Positions 1-8,668 of a DNA stretch of 64,000 nucleotides are shown piece by piece. The DNA is from Pseudomonas iridis (lineage in GTDB: Bacteria; Pseudomonadota; Gammaproteobacteria; Pseudomonadales; Pseudomonadaceae). The notes beneath the pieces were generated by a model, which was given only the letters and a program-made list of their open reading frames with translations, did no database searches and was not told where the DNA came from. Location of the stretch: positions 1 through 64,000 of the forward strand of contig NZ_JACXXO010000012.1 in the NCBI RefSeq assembly GCF_017980685.1, in the 5' to 3' direction. Position 1 is the stretch's first letter; each line of letters opens with the position of its first letter. The position numbers and the translations under genes are program-made.

Positions 1-2
1 TC

Positions 3-1115
3 TGCTTACGTTTGCCGGCGTACTCAGCATCGGCGAAGGACATCTGTTTCATCGGGACTCAACCGTTCGATTCCTGTGAGGCGGGTATTTCACCAAATCT
101 GGAAGCCTTTTTCAGAGTTTCCTTAGATGAGTTGAAAAACTTTACCTTGTGCTGCTATGAGGGGCTGATTTTTGAAAACTTTCAGTTCAGCGGGGATGTA
201 ACTTTTTTATTGCCGACGGGGCTCTATCACCGTACCCGTCGAAGGGCGGGAATTCAGTTCTGTCCTCTTTGCTTGAAGCTGGATACGGTGCCTTACTACC
301 GGCGCCATTGGCGGCTTGCATTGAGTACTGTATGCGCAACGCATGATTGCTTGCTGGAGCAGAACTGTCCCTCCTGCGGTGCGCCAGTAATTTTCCATCA
401 GCACGGCATCGGTCGCTCAAAATCTATTCCTGAGAGCGCTTTGAGTATCTGCAGTAAATGCTTTTTCAGGTTAGGTGATACCCCGTCTAGGCACACTGGC
501 TGCGCGGATAGTGCAGCCGGTCAGTCACTACTCGCCATGACTCGTACAGTCCAGCTTGGGGACTGGGATGGCTCCCTTCGACCGGAGCCGATGAGCCTTA
601 CTTTTTTTTCTGGGTTGCGAATTCTTCTCGGACTGATATGCGGGAGACACGGCGCACGAATGCGCTCAGAGCTAGGCGGGACCATTGGTATGGAAATTGA
701 TCCTATAGCCCGTTTGGATTTTGAGTATCAGCCGCTGGAGGTGCGATATGCGTTGCTTCTAGCTGCAATGGCACTGTTGGTTGATTGGCCCTCGCGCTTC
801 CATGAGATTTGCTGGTCGGCAAAGCTCACTCGCTCACGCCTCACGGATGCTTTTTCGAGCATGCCGTACTGGCTGCGCATAGAGGTTGATCAATATCTCG
901 ATACCCGACCCTATATACCTCCGCCTGAGGAGGTCGCCTCTGCGGCATTTTATCTACAGGGTGCTGGGATGACGGTCTCAGGCTCGACTCTCGGTGCCTT
1001 GCTAGGCTTAAAGAGGGATGTTGCCAGAAGGGCTTGCTTACAGTGGAAAGCTGCTCAAATAGGGTCGCCACTCGCGTTTTTCCGCTCCCGCACACATACC
1101 GATCGACAGTCCTAA
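3..1115 (+). CDS. TniQ/TnsD-family transposition targeting protein, N-terminus outside window
   Basis: TniQ/TnsD proteins select the insertion site and recruit the TnsC-type ATPase. The frame is open to the window edge, so the true start lies upstream; the TTG at 12 is only the first possible start inside. Counting from it, a zinc-binding block is visible: CPLC (84-87), then Cys108/His111 and Cys119/Cys122, with the preceding YHRTRRRAG and following HWRLAL segments typical of TniQ. The C-terminal half is variable, as expected for a site-specific DNA-binding region. Its position in a comM-inserted element suggests that comM is its target; that is inference. Confidence 0.85.
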   Translation, partial: CLRLPAYSASAKDICFIGTQPFDSCEAGISPNLEAFFRVSLDELKNFTLCCYEGLIFENFQFSGDVTFLLPTGLYHRTRRRAGIQFCPLCLKLDTVPYYRRHWRLALSTVCATHDCLLEQNCPSCGAPVIFHQHGIGRSKSIPESALSICSKCFFRLGDTPSRHTGCADSAAGQSLLAMTRTVQLGDWDGSLRPEPMSLTFFSGLRILLGLICGRHGARMRSELGGTIGMEIDPIARLDFEYQPLEVRYALLLAAMALLVDWPSRFHEICWSAKLTRSRLTDAFSSMPYWLRIEVDQYLDTRPYIPPPEEVASAAFYLQGAGMTVSGSTLGALLGLKRDVARRACLQWKAAQIGSPLAFFRSRTHTDRQS

Positions 1116-1452
1116 TGCCGCGCTTGGGGGCGAGTGCATTGATCTTCACGCCTTCGAGAAGTTAGTGCATGGCTGAAGTCCTTCGCCGGTCAAGTTTGAA
1201 GTCGTTGTAGTCATGGACCGGTCGTTGCAAGCCGCGAGACGTGAGATTGTCGAAGGGGGCTGCTGGTCACCACCAAAGGTATAAAAGTACAAGGCTCCGG
1301 AATGTTAGCACCAGGGTATAGACGGAGAACCGTACCCTTCAGTAGGCGTAGTCGGGGCGGATCAATAATGCATAAATGCGTAACGATTTATATCTAATAC
1401 GCTACACTGTCGCGCTATTGTGAAACAGTTTACCCCGTGAGCGAATCATTCC
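1116..1452. other. Intergenic region, tniQ to ietA
   Basis: This 337-base stretch has no convincing gene. The part from about 1365 to 1440 is AT-richer than its surroundings and presumably carries the ietA promoter, but I cannot assign a clear -35/-10 pair. No terminator hairpin with a T run was seen after tniQ. Confidence 0.5.
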
Positions 1453-2631
1453 GTGGAATACCTCTCTGAAATTTTGAAGATCCTGGACGGGGCCCTCAAG
1501 GCGAATGCCAGCATGGCTTCAAACTATGCCGGCCTTTTGGCCGACAAGCTTGAGGGCGATGGCGACAAGCGCCAGGCGCGCATGATTAGAGAGCGACTGG
1601 CACGTGCTCCCACTGCGCTGGCAACCGCTCAGGATGCCGCCAACGGATTCAGCCTGACTAACTTGCCCACTGACGGCGAAAGCCATTTGCATACGGTGGA
1701 TGTGAGTCGGCCGGTGGTGGACAAGGAGTCGCTTCTGCTTTCGAGCGCCGTTGCGAGCCGAGTGGACGAGTTTCTGGCCAACATCCGCCGGTTTGATGAT
1801 CTGGCGCGTGTCGGGGCTGCTACAGCTAGCCGCCTTCTGACTTACGGACCTCCTGGAACGGGTAAAACCAAGCTTGCGCGATATGTTGCTGCGCACTTGG
1901 AACTGCCATTGCTGACTGTGCGTTGTGACACCCTGATCAGCAGTCTTCTTGGTCAGACCAGTCGGAATCTGCGCCGTGTTTTCGAATACTCACAGCAACA
2001 GCCATGCGTTCTCTTTCTGGACGAGTTCGATGCGCTTGCCGGTGCTCGCGGCAACGAGCGGGATGTAGGAGAGCTGCAGCGGGTGGTGATTTCGTTGTTG
2101 CAGAACATCGATGCGGTCCCCGAAAGCACCATCATCGTGGCGGCTACCAACCATGACCAGTTACTCGATCCTGCTATATGGCGTCGCTTTAGCTTCCGTA
2201 TTCCCATGGCTGAGCCGGATGGGCGGCTGCGCAAATTGCTTTGGAAGCAGTACTTGGAGCCGTTCAGCTCGGACGCCCTAGACTTTGACAACCTAGCCAA
2301 AATTTCTAAGGGGATAACCGGGGCTAATATCGAACAGGTGTGCCTTGACACCAAAAGAGCGGTCGTTCTTTCAAATCAGTCGTCCATTGACGAAGACGAA
2401 CTTCTGCGCAGACTAGGTTTGAATCTTGCGCTAGGTACTGGCCGAGTGCTATCTAGTGTCGAGTCAGAAATTCAGTGGCTTAATGGATGGGCGCCCAAGT
2501 ACTTCTCTCTGAGGACGCTTGGAAGACTGTACGGCCTGTCGACTAGGCAAATAAGAAAAATTCTCAAGGAGGGGTTCGGCAGTGGCTCGGAAGAATGTAC
2601 CCGCGCGGGAGTCGTTGAGTGCGAGGGTTGA
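1453..2631 (+). CDS. ietA: AAA+ ATPase, IetA-like, of an IetAS defence/toxin-antitoxin pair
   Basis: A 392-residue AAA+ ATPase. Walker A is GPPGTGKT (132-139), Walker B CVLFLDEFDAL (185-195), sensor 1 lies at AATN (230-233) and a candidate arginine finger at RR (244-245). The C-terminus (about 340-370) resembles a helix-turn-helix. The GTG at 1453 is preceded by an in-frame stop at 1438, so the start cannot be far off. It overlaps the following subtilase gene by 50 bases. An ATPase plus subtilisin-like protease in this order matches ietAS, described on an Agrobacterium Ti plasmid as a toxin-antitoxin pair and later reported as anti-phage. The ATPase is thought to act as antitoxin/regulator; that role is taken from the family. 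Confidence 0.8.
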   Translation: MEYLSEILKILDGALKANASMASNYAGLLADKLEGDGDKRQARMIRERLARAPTALATAQDAANGFSLTNLPTDGESHLHTVDVSRPVVDKESLLLSSAVASRVDEFLANIRRFDDLARVGAATASRLLTYGPPGTGKTKLARYVAAHLELPLLTVRCDTLISSLLGQTSRNLRRVFEYSQQQPCVLFLDEFDALAGARGNERDVGELQRVVISLLQNIDAVPESTIIVAATNHDQLLDPAIWRRFSFRIPMAEPDGRLRKLLWKQYLEPFSSDALDFDNLAKISKGITGANIEQVCLDTKRAVVLSNQSSIDEDELLRRLGLNLALGTGRVLSSVESEIQWLNGWAPKYFSLRTLGRLYGLSTRQIRKILKEGFGSGSEECTRAGVVECEG

Positions 2632-4864
2632 TAACCCTTTCATCCACATTCCATTCCAGGCAAAAGACCTTTCCTCGATAGAGCGGGGGGGCGGGGGTGG
2701 GGGCACAGAGCTCGCAGTCGTCGATGGCGCATACCGAGCCGCTCTTTCGAAGGCGCTGTTTAGAGCCACTACTGCGCTTTCTCGCGAGCAGACCCTTTAT
2801 CCACAATCGCTCTCTCACCTTGTCCTCAAACTCCGTGATACCGGTATCGCAAAGAGCCACCGACCCGTTCAGCTTGCCCAAGAAGCTGAGCTGGAGCCGG
2901 CCGGTCATGCCAGAATCGATGAGATGCTTGTGGGGGCTACTTCAAGCAGCTTTACCGAGTTCAATCGAGTTATTCTCAAACGCGATACCCGAACCATTCG
3001 CTGCAACCTCAGCGCGATAGAATCGATTGAACCCTGGGATCGTAAGCGTCGCAATCCTCAGGGTAGCAAGCAACTGCTTGAACACGGCCGAGCTGTTATG
3101 AGGCTGTTCCAGTATCAGCACGACAGGCTGAACGAGCTGAACTACCAGTCTGTTCTGAATACGCTCAAGTCGCTTTCACTTCCTTTTATCGAGATCGCTC
3201 AAGGCCGTGGGCTGCCTATAATTGGTATCCCGGACCTGGACGGGATTGGCGGCGATGGGCTCGATGTGCTCCTGGACTTTCCGGGAATTCGTACGATCTA
3301 TGCCGAACCTTTCTACCATCCGGAAAACACGGTAGTCGTGCCGCAAAGCGGCACCAGTGCTACTGAAGCTTCCTCTCCAGAAGTGACACTGCCGACCGTG
3401 GCGGTATTCGACACTGGGGTAAGCAGAGATCGATCGCCCATTGCGGCCTTCGTGAAGTCGCAGGACATATACGTGCTTCCGCCTGACACTAATCATGAGC
3501 ATGGTACTGCGGTGGCATCGCTTATCGCTGCGGGCTCTTTCTACAACGACAAACACGCTTGGATTCCGACGACGCCAGCTTTCATTCATGACGTCTGCGC
3601 GCTTGAGGCAACCGGTGCCCACATGAGTGACTTGGAGCTGCGGCTTCAGGAGGCTGTGCGCCGAAGACCTGATGTGAAAATCTGGAACCTTTCCGTGGGT
3701 GGGGATCCTTGCGATGAGAGCAGCTTCAGCGACCTGTCGATGACGCTCGATGAGTTGAGCGACAAGTACCAGGTGCTATTTGTCGTTGCAGCGGGGAATT
3801 ACAATGAACTCCCGCGCCGTAATTGGCCGACCCCTGTGGAACTCAAGGACAGGATTTCCACCCCTGGTGAGTCCGTGCGCTCGCTGACAGTGGCTTCGGT
3901 AGCGCACATTGATGCTACCGACGGCCTCACAGCCGCTGGAAATCCAGCTCCTTATTCACGCTGCGGGCCTGGTCCTGTGTTCACACCTAAACCCGACCTC
4001 ACCCATGTTGGAGGTGGCGTCCATGCTCCATGGTCTGCTGGTACGTCGAGTCTAAAAGTGTTGGCACCGCAGGGGCATTTGTACTCCTCGTTCGGTACGA
4101 GCTATGCCGCCCCGCTGGCCTCGTGCATGGCTGCTCATGCTTGGCAGGCTCTGGCAGGACGTCCCAATCCCAGCCCGTCGCCGTCGTTGGTAAAAGCGCT
4201 GATGATCCATTCGGCGCAACTAGCATCACCGGACTATGACTCTTACCAGCGTCGATACTTTGGTGCTGGCCGACCCGATGATGTGCTGAGGGCGCTCTAC
4301 GATTCGGACGACTGCTTCACCTTGGTTTTTCAAGCGAATTTGGTACCAGGAAATATGCGCTGGAGGAAGTCGCCTTATCCAATGCCTGATGTTCTGATCG
4401 AGGACGAGAAGTTCCGTGGTGAGATCATCATGACGGCCGTTTACGCTCCGCCGCTGGATCCGAATGCAGGTAGTGAGTACGTACGGGCGAACGTTGAGTT
4501 GAGTTTTGGAACAATTGAAGGCGACAACATTACCGGCAAAGTCCCAATGGAGAGCGAGGAAGGTCAGAGCGGCTACGAAACCGCACAGATCTCAAATGGA
4601 AACAAATGGTCTCCGGTAAAGGTTCATCGAAAGGCTTTCACGCGAGGAGTTGCCGGAAAGATCTGGGGACTTCAGGCCACTGCGCTTCTGCGCGCGTATG
4701 AGCCTTCACTTACTGAAGCTTTGCCGGTGCACATCATCGTTACCATACGATCACTCGATGGCGACCTGCGCGTGCGGGCTGCCGGCATGCGCGCACTAGC
4801 ACAGAGCAACTGGGTCAACACACCATTGCCTCTGCGTGTCCCTATCAAAGTTATCAACCGTTGA
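2582..4864 (+). CDS. ietS: Subtilisin-like serine protease (S8), IetS-like effector
   Basis: A 760-residue subtilase with a complete catalytic set: Asp277 in VAVFDTGV, His307 in HEHGTAVAS, Asn406 in VVAAGN and Ser507 in FGTSYAAP. No signal peptide is visible, so it should act in the cytoplasm. The N-terminal 250 residues form a family-specific region starting with a NPFIHIPF motif and a run of six glycines (36-41). GTG 2582 lies nine bases after a perfect AAGGAGG (2566-2572) inside the ietA reading frame, suggesting translational coupling. The C-terminal 200 residues are of unknown fold. By family precedent it is the toxic/effector half of IetAS; its substrates cannot be read from the sequence. 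Confidence 0.82.
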   Translation: MARKNVPARESLSARVDNPFIHIPFQAKDLSSIERGGGGGGTELAVVDGAYRAALSKALFRATTALSREQTLYPQSLSHLVLKLRDTGIAKSHRPVQLAQEAELEPAGHARIDEMLVGATSSSFTEFNRVILKRDTRTIRCNLSAIESIEPWDRKRRNPQGSKQLLEHGRAVMRLFQYQHDRLNELNYQSVLNTLKSLSLPFIEIAQGRGLPIIGIPDLDGIGGDGLDVLLDFPGIRTIYAEPFYHPENTVVVPQSGTSATEASSPEVTLPTVAVFDTGVSRDRSPIAAFVKSQDIYVLPPDTNHEHGTAVASLIAAGSFYNDKHAWIPTTPAFIHDVCALEATGAHMSDLELRLQEAVRRRPDVKIWNLSVGGDPCDESSFSDLSMTLDELSDKYQVLFVVAAGNYNELPRRNWPTPVELKDRISTPGESVRSLTVASVAHIDATDGLTAAGNPAPYSRCGPGPVFTPKPDLTHVGGGVHAPWSAGTSSLKVLAPQGHLYSSFGTSYAAPLASCMAAHAWQALAGRPNPSPSPSLVKALMIHSAQLASPDYDSYQRRYFGAGRPDDVLRALYDSDDCFTLVFQANLVPGNMRWRKSPYPMPDVLIEDEKFRGEIIMTAVYAPPLDPNAGSEYVRANVELSFGTIEGDNITGKVPMESEEGQSGYETAQISNGNKWSPVKVHRKAFTRGVAGKIWGLQATALLRAYEPSLTEALPVHIIVTIRSLDGDLRVRAAGMRALAQSNWVNTPLPLRVPIKVINR

Positions 4865-5401
4865 GCTTAAGGGGCCCCCACGCTCTGTTTGCTAGGTTTT
4901 GGGAATGAATGCCACCGTGGGGTCCTGGAAGCCTTAATTATATGAATGCGGAAGCGAAAATTGTTTCGACTAGATTCGGGAACTTCTGCGATTATGCTCA
5001 GGATTGAGCTCAATAAACGCGATTATTCTCAGGCGATACTGGATATATGGATGCCCATCACTTGGGATGGTAGCCAGATTGGTTCCTTCTGTATCGGAAA
5101 CGTATTTGTTGGCTCACCAGTCGTTGGCAGTCCACATGCGCACCACCCACGCAATGATCGGTGACGCCAACGACGTGAGTACAACCAGCCTGTTCTGCGA
5201 GCGGAGCAATGAAAAGTCAAGCTGTAAGGGGCATCGGCGCGGTCGGATTAGATCTTTGAATTCTACATGGGGGGTCCAGTTCTTGTGGGAGGCGCAAAGA
5301 ACTTTAGGAGAGTGACGCATTAAGAGGCTAGATCTGGTTGGTAGGTATGTTATAAAACTTTATCAATATGCGATCTGGACTTATTTAATAGGGAGCTAAG
5401 A
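4865..5401. other. Intergenic region between the two cargo operons
   Basis: This 537-base region marks the junction between GC-rich ietAS and the AT-rich second operon. Just after ietS, CCCCCACG and CGTGGGG can pair across a long loop, with no T run. Several 60-100 codon frames exist but lack ribosome sites and recognisable content. The last 60 bases are AT-rich and contain GGGAG eight bases before the next start. Two direct repeats at 4988-5033 are listed separately. Confidence 0.5.
4988..5033 (+). repeat. Two 15-base direct repeats, 31 bases apart
   Basis: GCGATTATGCTCAGG (4988-5002) recurs as GCGATTATTCTCAGG (5019-5033), one mismatch in 15. Such paired motifs occur at the ends of IS21-type insertion sequences, but no transposase gene or second end is visible nearby. 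It may be an insertion-sequence footprint or a protein-binding site. Confidence 0.4.
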
Positions 5402-6994
5402 ATGCAAAAAATTTATTCACTGGGAACTCGCCAGCTTAGAAGTTTTGGGGAACACCAGACGCCAATCCCAATCAAGCCGATAAATATTTTTGTAGGCAAA
5501 AATAGTTGTGGGAAAAGTACATTCTTACGTACGTTTCCTTTGTTGCGACAGTCAATACAGGCAAATACTAAGTCACCAATTTTATGGTTTGGTGACTTAG
5601 TCGATTTTGGAGATTTCAATACTGCACTTCACGATGGAGGTAAGGAAATATCTTTTGATTTCAATACCAGGATTGAAATTGATGAAAAAGAAGAGGGTTG
5701 GGCTTTAGTTGCGTTTCTTCATACAACGGGATTTCATAAGAAAGTCTCGGCATACGACGTGTGTGTAAGTATATCTATCAGTAAGGTTGCGGAGAAGCAG
5801 TTAAAAACAAGGCTTTCATTTGTTATAGATAATACAAGAATAGAATTGATCTATAATAACGATGCGGTAGAGCTTGTGTTGGCGACGAACACTAAATATG
5901 ACATGGAGTTCACGTTCAGCGGAAAGTTGATTACGGAGCATGGGTCGTTGTTTCCATTAGCTATCCGTGGTTTGCGCGAAGTAAAGAATGAGACTCTCGC
6001 TAAACATTATTCGATCACTAATCCCATTCCAGTTGAAGCAACTAATTACTTAGTAAAGTATCTTTCGAGTTTTCACCACGGTACGAAAAAAACAGCTCGT
6101 TTACGTTCGGAATGTGAAGAGCTCTCGATATTGCCATATGATGAACTGCGTAAAAAAATAACTAACACATTTTCTAAAGACAAACACTTCCAGAAAAGCC
6201 TAGAAACAGAACACGAAAAAATTACTGAAATAAGCTTTACTCTACTCATGACAAAAGGCTTGGATAGGTTGTTGGCCTCTGCAGACAAGCTGTTTAGTGA
6301 GTTCTTCTCTGGTGTAAGATATCAAGGGCCTCTTAGAGCTGCGGGAGAACGCTTCTATCGATATCAGGATTTAAGAGTAGACGAAGTCGATCATACAGGT
6401 GGAAATCTGCCTATGGTTATCAACTCTCTGGAATCTATAGAGCAAGCCCAGTTGAGTAGATGGATATTGGAATATTTTGGGTTTGAGCTGAAGCTGCTAT
6501 CAAATGGACTTCACTATGAGCTTCTTATTCGTGAGGAAGAAGATAAAAAGTTCCATAATATCAGTGATATGGGATTTGGCTACTCTCAAATTCTTCCGGT
6601 GATAGTTTCGATTTGGTTAGAGTCTGTGTCCTCAGGGCGCTCTAGGAAAATTAGGGTGTCGCAACAATCTGTACCGAGAATAATTGTTCTAGAGCAGCCC
6701 GAGCTTCATCTGCATCCCGCGCTTCAGTATAAATTCGGCAGATCACTAGCAAGAGTTATGAGTATAACCAAAAGGTCGGATTTATATTTTGTAATAGAAA
6801 CGCATAGTAAGCATCTTATTGATGCTATCGGTGAGTCTATTCGAGAGGAAGAAATTCCAGAATCTTCGGTAAATATAACGCTTTTTCAAAAATTGGACGA
6901 TGGCATAACCGAAACTCAAATTGCCGGTTTTGATGAAAGCGGTTATCTCGTCAACTGGCCTGTTGGATTCTTGTCTCCCGAATATGATAATTAA
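5402..6994 (+). CDS. OLD/AAA15-type ATPase with C-terminal DUF3696 (first gene of two-gene cargo module)
   Basis: A 530-residue SMC/RecF-like ATPase. Walker A is GKNSCGKST (32-40), the ABC-type signature region reads DMGFGYSQILP (about 390-400), Walker B is IIVLEQPELHLHP (427-439) and the switch-like ETHS motif lies near 466-469. The Q in LEQPE and the closing segment ending in VNWPVGF fit the AAA15/DUF3696 group. ATG 5402 follows GGGAG at good spacing. The next gene starts 11 bases before this stop, so the two should be co-translated. ATPases of this class work as sensors in defence systems such as PARIS (AriA), Gabija and Septu. Its base composition is far more AT-rich than ietAS or the chromosome, implying a separate origin. 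Confidence 0.85.
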   Translation: MQKIYSLGTRQLRSFGEHQTPIPIKPINIFVGKNSCGKSTFLRTFPLLRQSIQANTKSPILWFGDLVDFGDFNTALHDGGKEISFDFNTRIEIDEKEEGWALVAFLHTTGFHKKVSAYDVCVSISISKVAEKQLKTRLSFVIDNTRIELIYNNDAVELVLATNTKYDMEFTFSGKLITEHGSLFPLAIRGLREVKNETLAKHYSITNPIPVEATNYLVKYLSSFHHGTKKTARLRSECEELSILPYDELRKKITNTFSKDKHFQKSLETEHEKITEISFTLLMTKGLDRLLASADKLFSEFFSGVRYQGPLRAAGERFYRYQDLRVDEVDHTGGNLPMVINSLESIEQAQLSRWILEYFGFELKLLSNGLHYELLIREEEDKKFHNISDMGFGYSQILPVIVSIWLESVSSGRSRKIRVSQQSVPRIIVLEQPELHLHPALQYKFGRSLARVMSITKRSDLYFVIETHSKHLIDAIGESIREEEIPESSVNITLFQKLDDGITETQIAGFDESGYLVNWPVGFLSPEYDN

Positions 6995-8000
6995 TATTCC
7001 TAGCAAGCTAGACTTGCACATAGATCGCGAAGATAAAATCATTGCATTAGAGAATGTTATTAAGTCTCATGGCGAGGGTAAGCATCTAATATGGATGCAT
7101 GCAGCAACCATTAAAGAGCTGAGTCATGTTGATGAGTTTGGGCATTTCACAAAGCGCACGCTAAATGCGTTAATTAGTCAAAGCACTGAATACGCATACC
7201 TATATAAACAGTTTGATTTTCATGTGTCTGTAAATTTCGAAGATAAACATGCTCTAAGTTATTCGGATGGAGTTCTGAATGTAGGTTATCTTAAATTTCG
7301 AGACAGTACTTCGACACAGCAACCTATATTGTTAGCAGAAAACGATCATGACGGGGAAATGTATTCGTGGGGAGCGAAAACCTACCTTCAGATTAAAAAC
7401 CTGCATAGTCTCAAGGTTAATATTGAAATATTATCTGGCGGAGGCAGCACGACTTACGACTGTTTTAACAGATTAGATTCCGGTTTGCGCTTTTTTACAT
7501 GCTATATCGACAGCGACAAACTTCATCCGAAGTGGCCATTAGGAAGCACTGCTACTCGGTTCAAATATATAGATCCCGGGTATAAAGGTAGGAGATACTT
7601 AGAGGTGTTGGACTGTCATGAGGTTGAAAATATAATCCCTTGGAAAGTATTGGATGCTCTACACAAAGAAAAGCTCAAAAATAGCTTAGTCCATAAATTA
7701 GAGAATATTTCTTTTAGGGCTTATCCGGACCATAAAGCTGGATTAACTGTAGGAGATGCGTTAGCGAACGATAGGGCACATCATGATAATTATTGGGAAA
7801 AATTCAAGGATGTCGACCCTGATACTGAACTTTGCCCTGGGTTCGGAGATGGCCTTTTAAGGCAAAGTGTAGAATATGTTAATAGCTTATCGCCGAAGTT
7901 GTCAAAGGCCCATGTGGACGAAATAATTGATTCTGAGTGGCTAAAGGTTAGTAAGTCTATAGCTTCATGGGGAGTTTCTGGTCGTGGTCTGCTGAGCTAA
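6984..8000 (+). CDS. Putative TOPRIM-like effector paired with the DUF3696 ATPase
   Basis: A 338-residue protein I do not recognise by family. The start chosen is ATG 6984, overlapping the ATPase stop by 11 bases; an upstream in-frame extension to 6921 would lie inside the ATPase gene. The middle holds an acidic pattern resembling a TOPRIM/DUF4435 nuclease core: AENDHDGEMY (Glu119, Asp121, Asp123), GGG (152-154), YIDSDK (Asp176, Asp178) and DCHEVENIIP (210-219). N-terminal residues 1-110 and the last 110 residues are of unknown fold. An ATPase plus a separate TOPRIM-like partner is the arrangement of PARIS (AriA-AriB). I infer a nuclease effector restrained by the ATPase, but family membership is unproven. 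Confidence 0.55.
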   Translation: MIINIPSKLDLHIDREDKIIALENVIKSHGEGKHLIWMHAATIKELSHVDEFGHFTKRTLNALISQSTEYAYLYKQFDFHVSVNFEDKHALSYSDGVLNVGYLKFRDSTSTQQPILLAENDHDGEMYSWGAKTYLQIKNLHSLKVNIEILSGGGSTTYDCFNRLDSGLRFFTCYIDSDKLHPKWPLGSTATRFKYIDPGYKGRRYLEVLDCHEVENIIPWKVLDALHKEKLKNSLVHKLENISFRAYPDHKAGLTVGDALANDRAHHDNYWEKFKDVDPDTELCPGFGDGLLRQSVEYVNSLSPKLSKAHVDEIIDSEWLKVSKSIASWGVSGRGLLS

Positions 8001-8668
8001 TCAGCATTAGTGCAATGAAATATATAGCCAGTATTGTCGAAGACTCGGATGGGTAGCCCGTCTTATAGATGTCCATCGCCTAGAGCGGCAATCCTGAAAC
8101 TTCATCCGTTTCTATACAGGCTTTATTGTTGATGTCCATGTGTCTCTACGCACGTATGGTGAAGGGGGCGCATCAGTCGCCCCCGACTAGGTGTTACTTG
8201 GGATGCCAAGCTGGAAAGCACATTAAGGCATCTCAGTATTGAAGGAGACTAGGCACTAAAGCTGGCAGAGCAGAAATAGATATGGCAGGACATTTGCGAA
8301 CGTGAGAACAGTCGTGCTCCATGAAGAGTTTGAGCCGCCGGAAAAGCATCTATCCTTTGGCGCTGTCGAGTATTCGTTTAGCATTTTTCAAGAAGCTCGG
8401 TTTTCGCACGATAGTATTAGCGGTACTCGGCGTGTAGAAACTCTTGTTCCGCATCCACTAACCCCTGTCCTGCTAAACGACCAGAGCAGACTAGTTTGCA
8501 ATCCGAACTCTTAAACGACGCATTCCACTGACGCAGCCTTTGTTCTTTATCCATTGCATCAACTTCTGGCTGCGTTGAGCCTCTAAAACATCCGTAAGCT
8601 TCTGCCCACTTACTTTTCTTATGTCAGGCCTTTACTCACTGATGCTGCAGCAAGCGCCTAATCCGTAT
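8001..8668. other. Intergenic region after the ATPase/TOPRIM operon
   Basis: This 668-base stretch has no supported gene. A perfect 7-base GC inverted repeat (GGGGGCG 8164-8170 with CGCCCCC 8178-8184) could end the upstream operon but has no T run. A 70-codon GTG frame at 8302-8514 has no clear ribosome site and unconvincing composition. It may be decayed cargo. Confidence 0.45.

Noticed and set aside
2564..2908. Minus-strand frames across the ietA/ietS overlap
   Set aside because: They are antisense to two overlapping genes with strong family matches.
4946..5315. Overlapping 72- and 103-codon frames between the cargo operons
   Set aside because: They overlap each other in different frames, cover the direct repeats and lack ribosome sites.
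5351..5376. CTTTATCAATATGCGATCTG as a third transposase-binding site
   Set aside because: It matches the terminal 21-mers at only about 13 of 20 bases, which is expected by chance many times in a window this size, and it lies far from the end.
8302..8514. 70-codon GTG frame in the cargo region
   Set aside because: No ribosome site, no recognisable domain, and composition does not favour coding.
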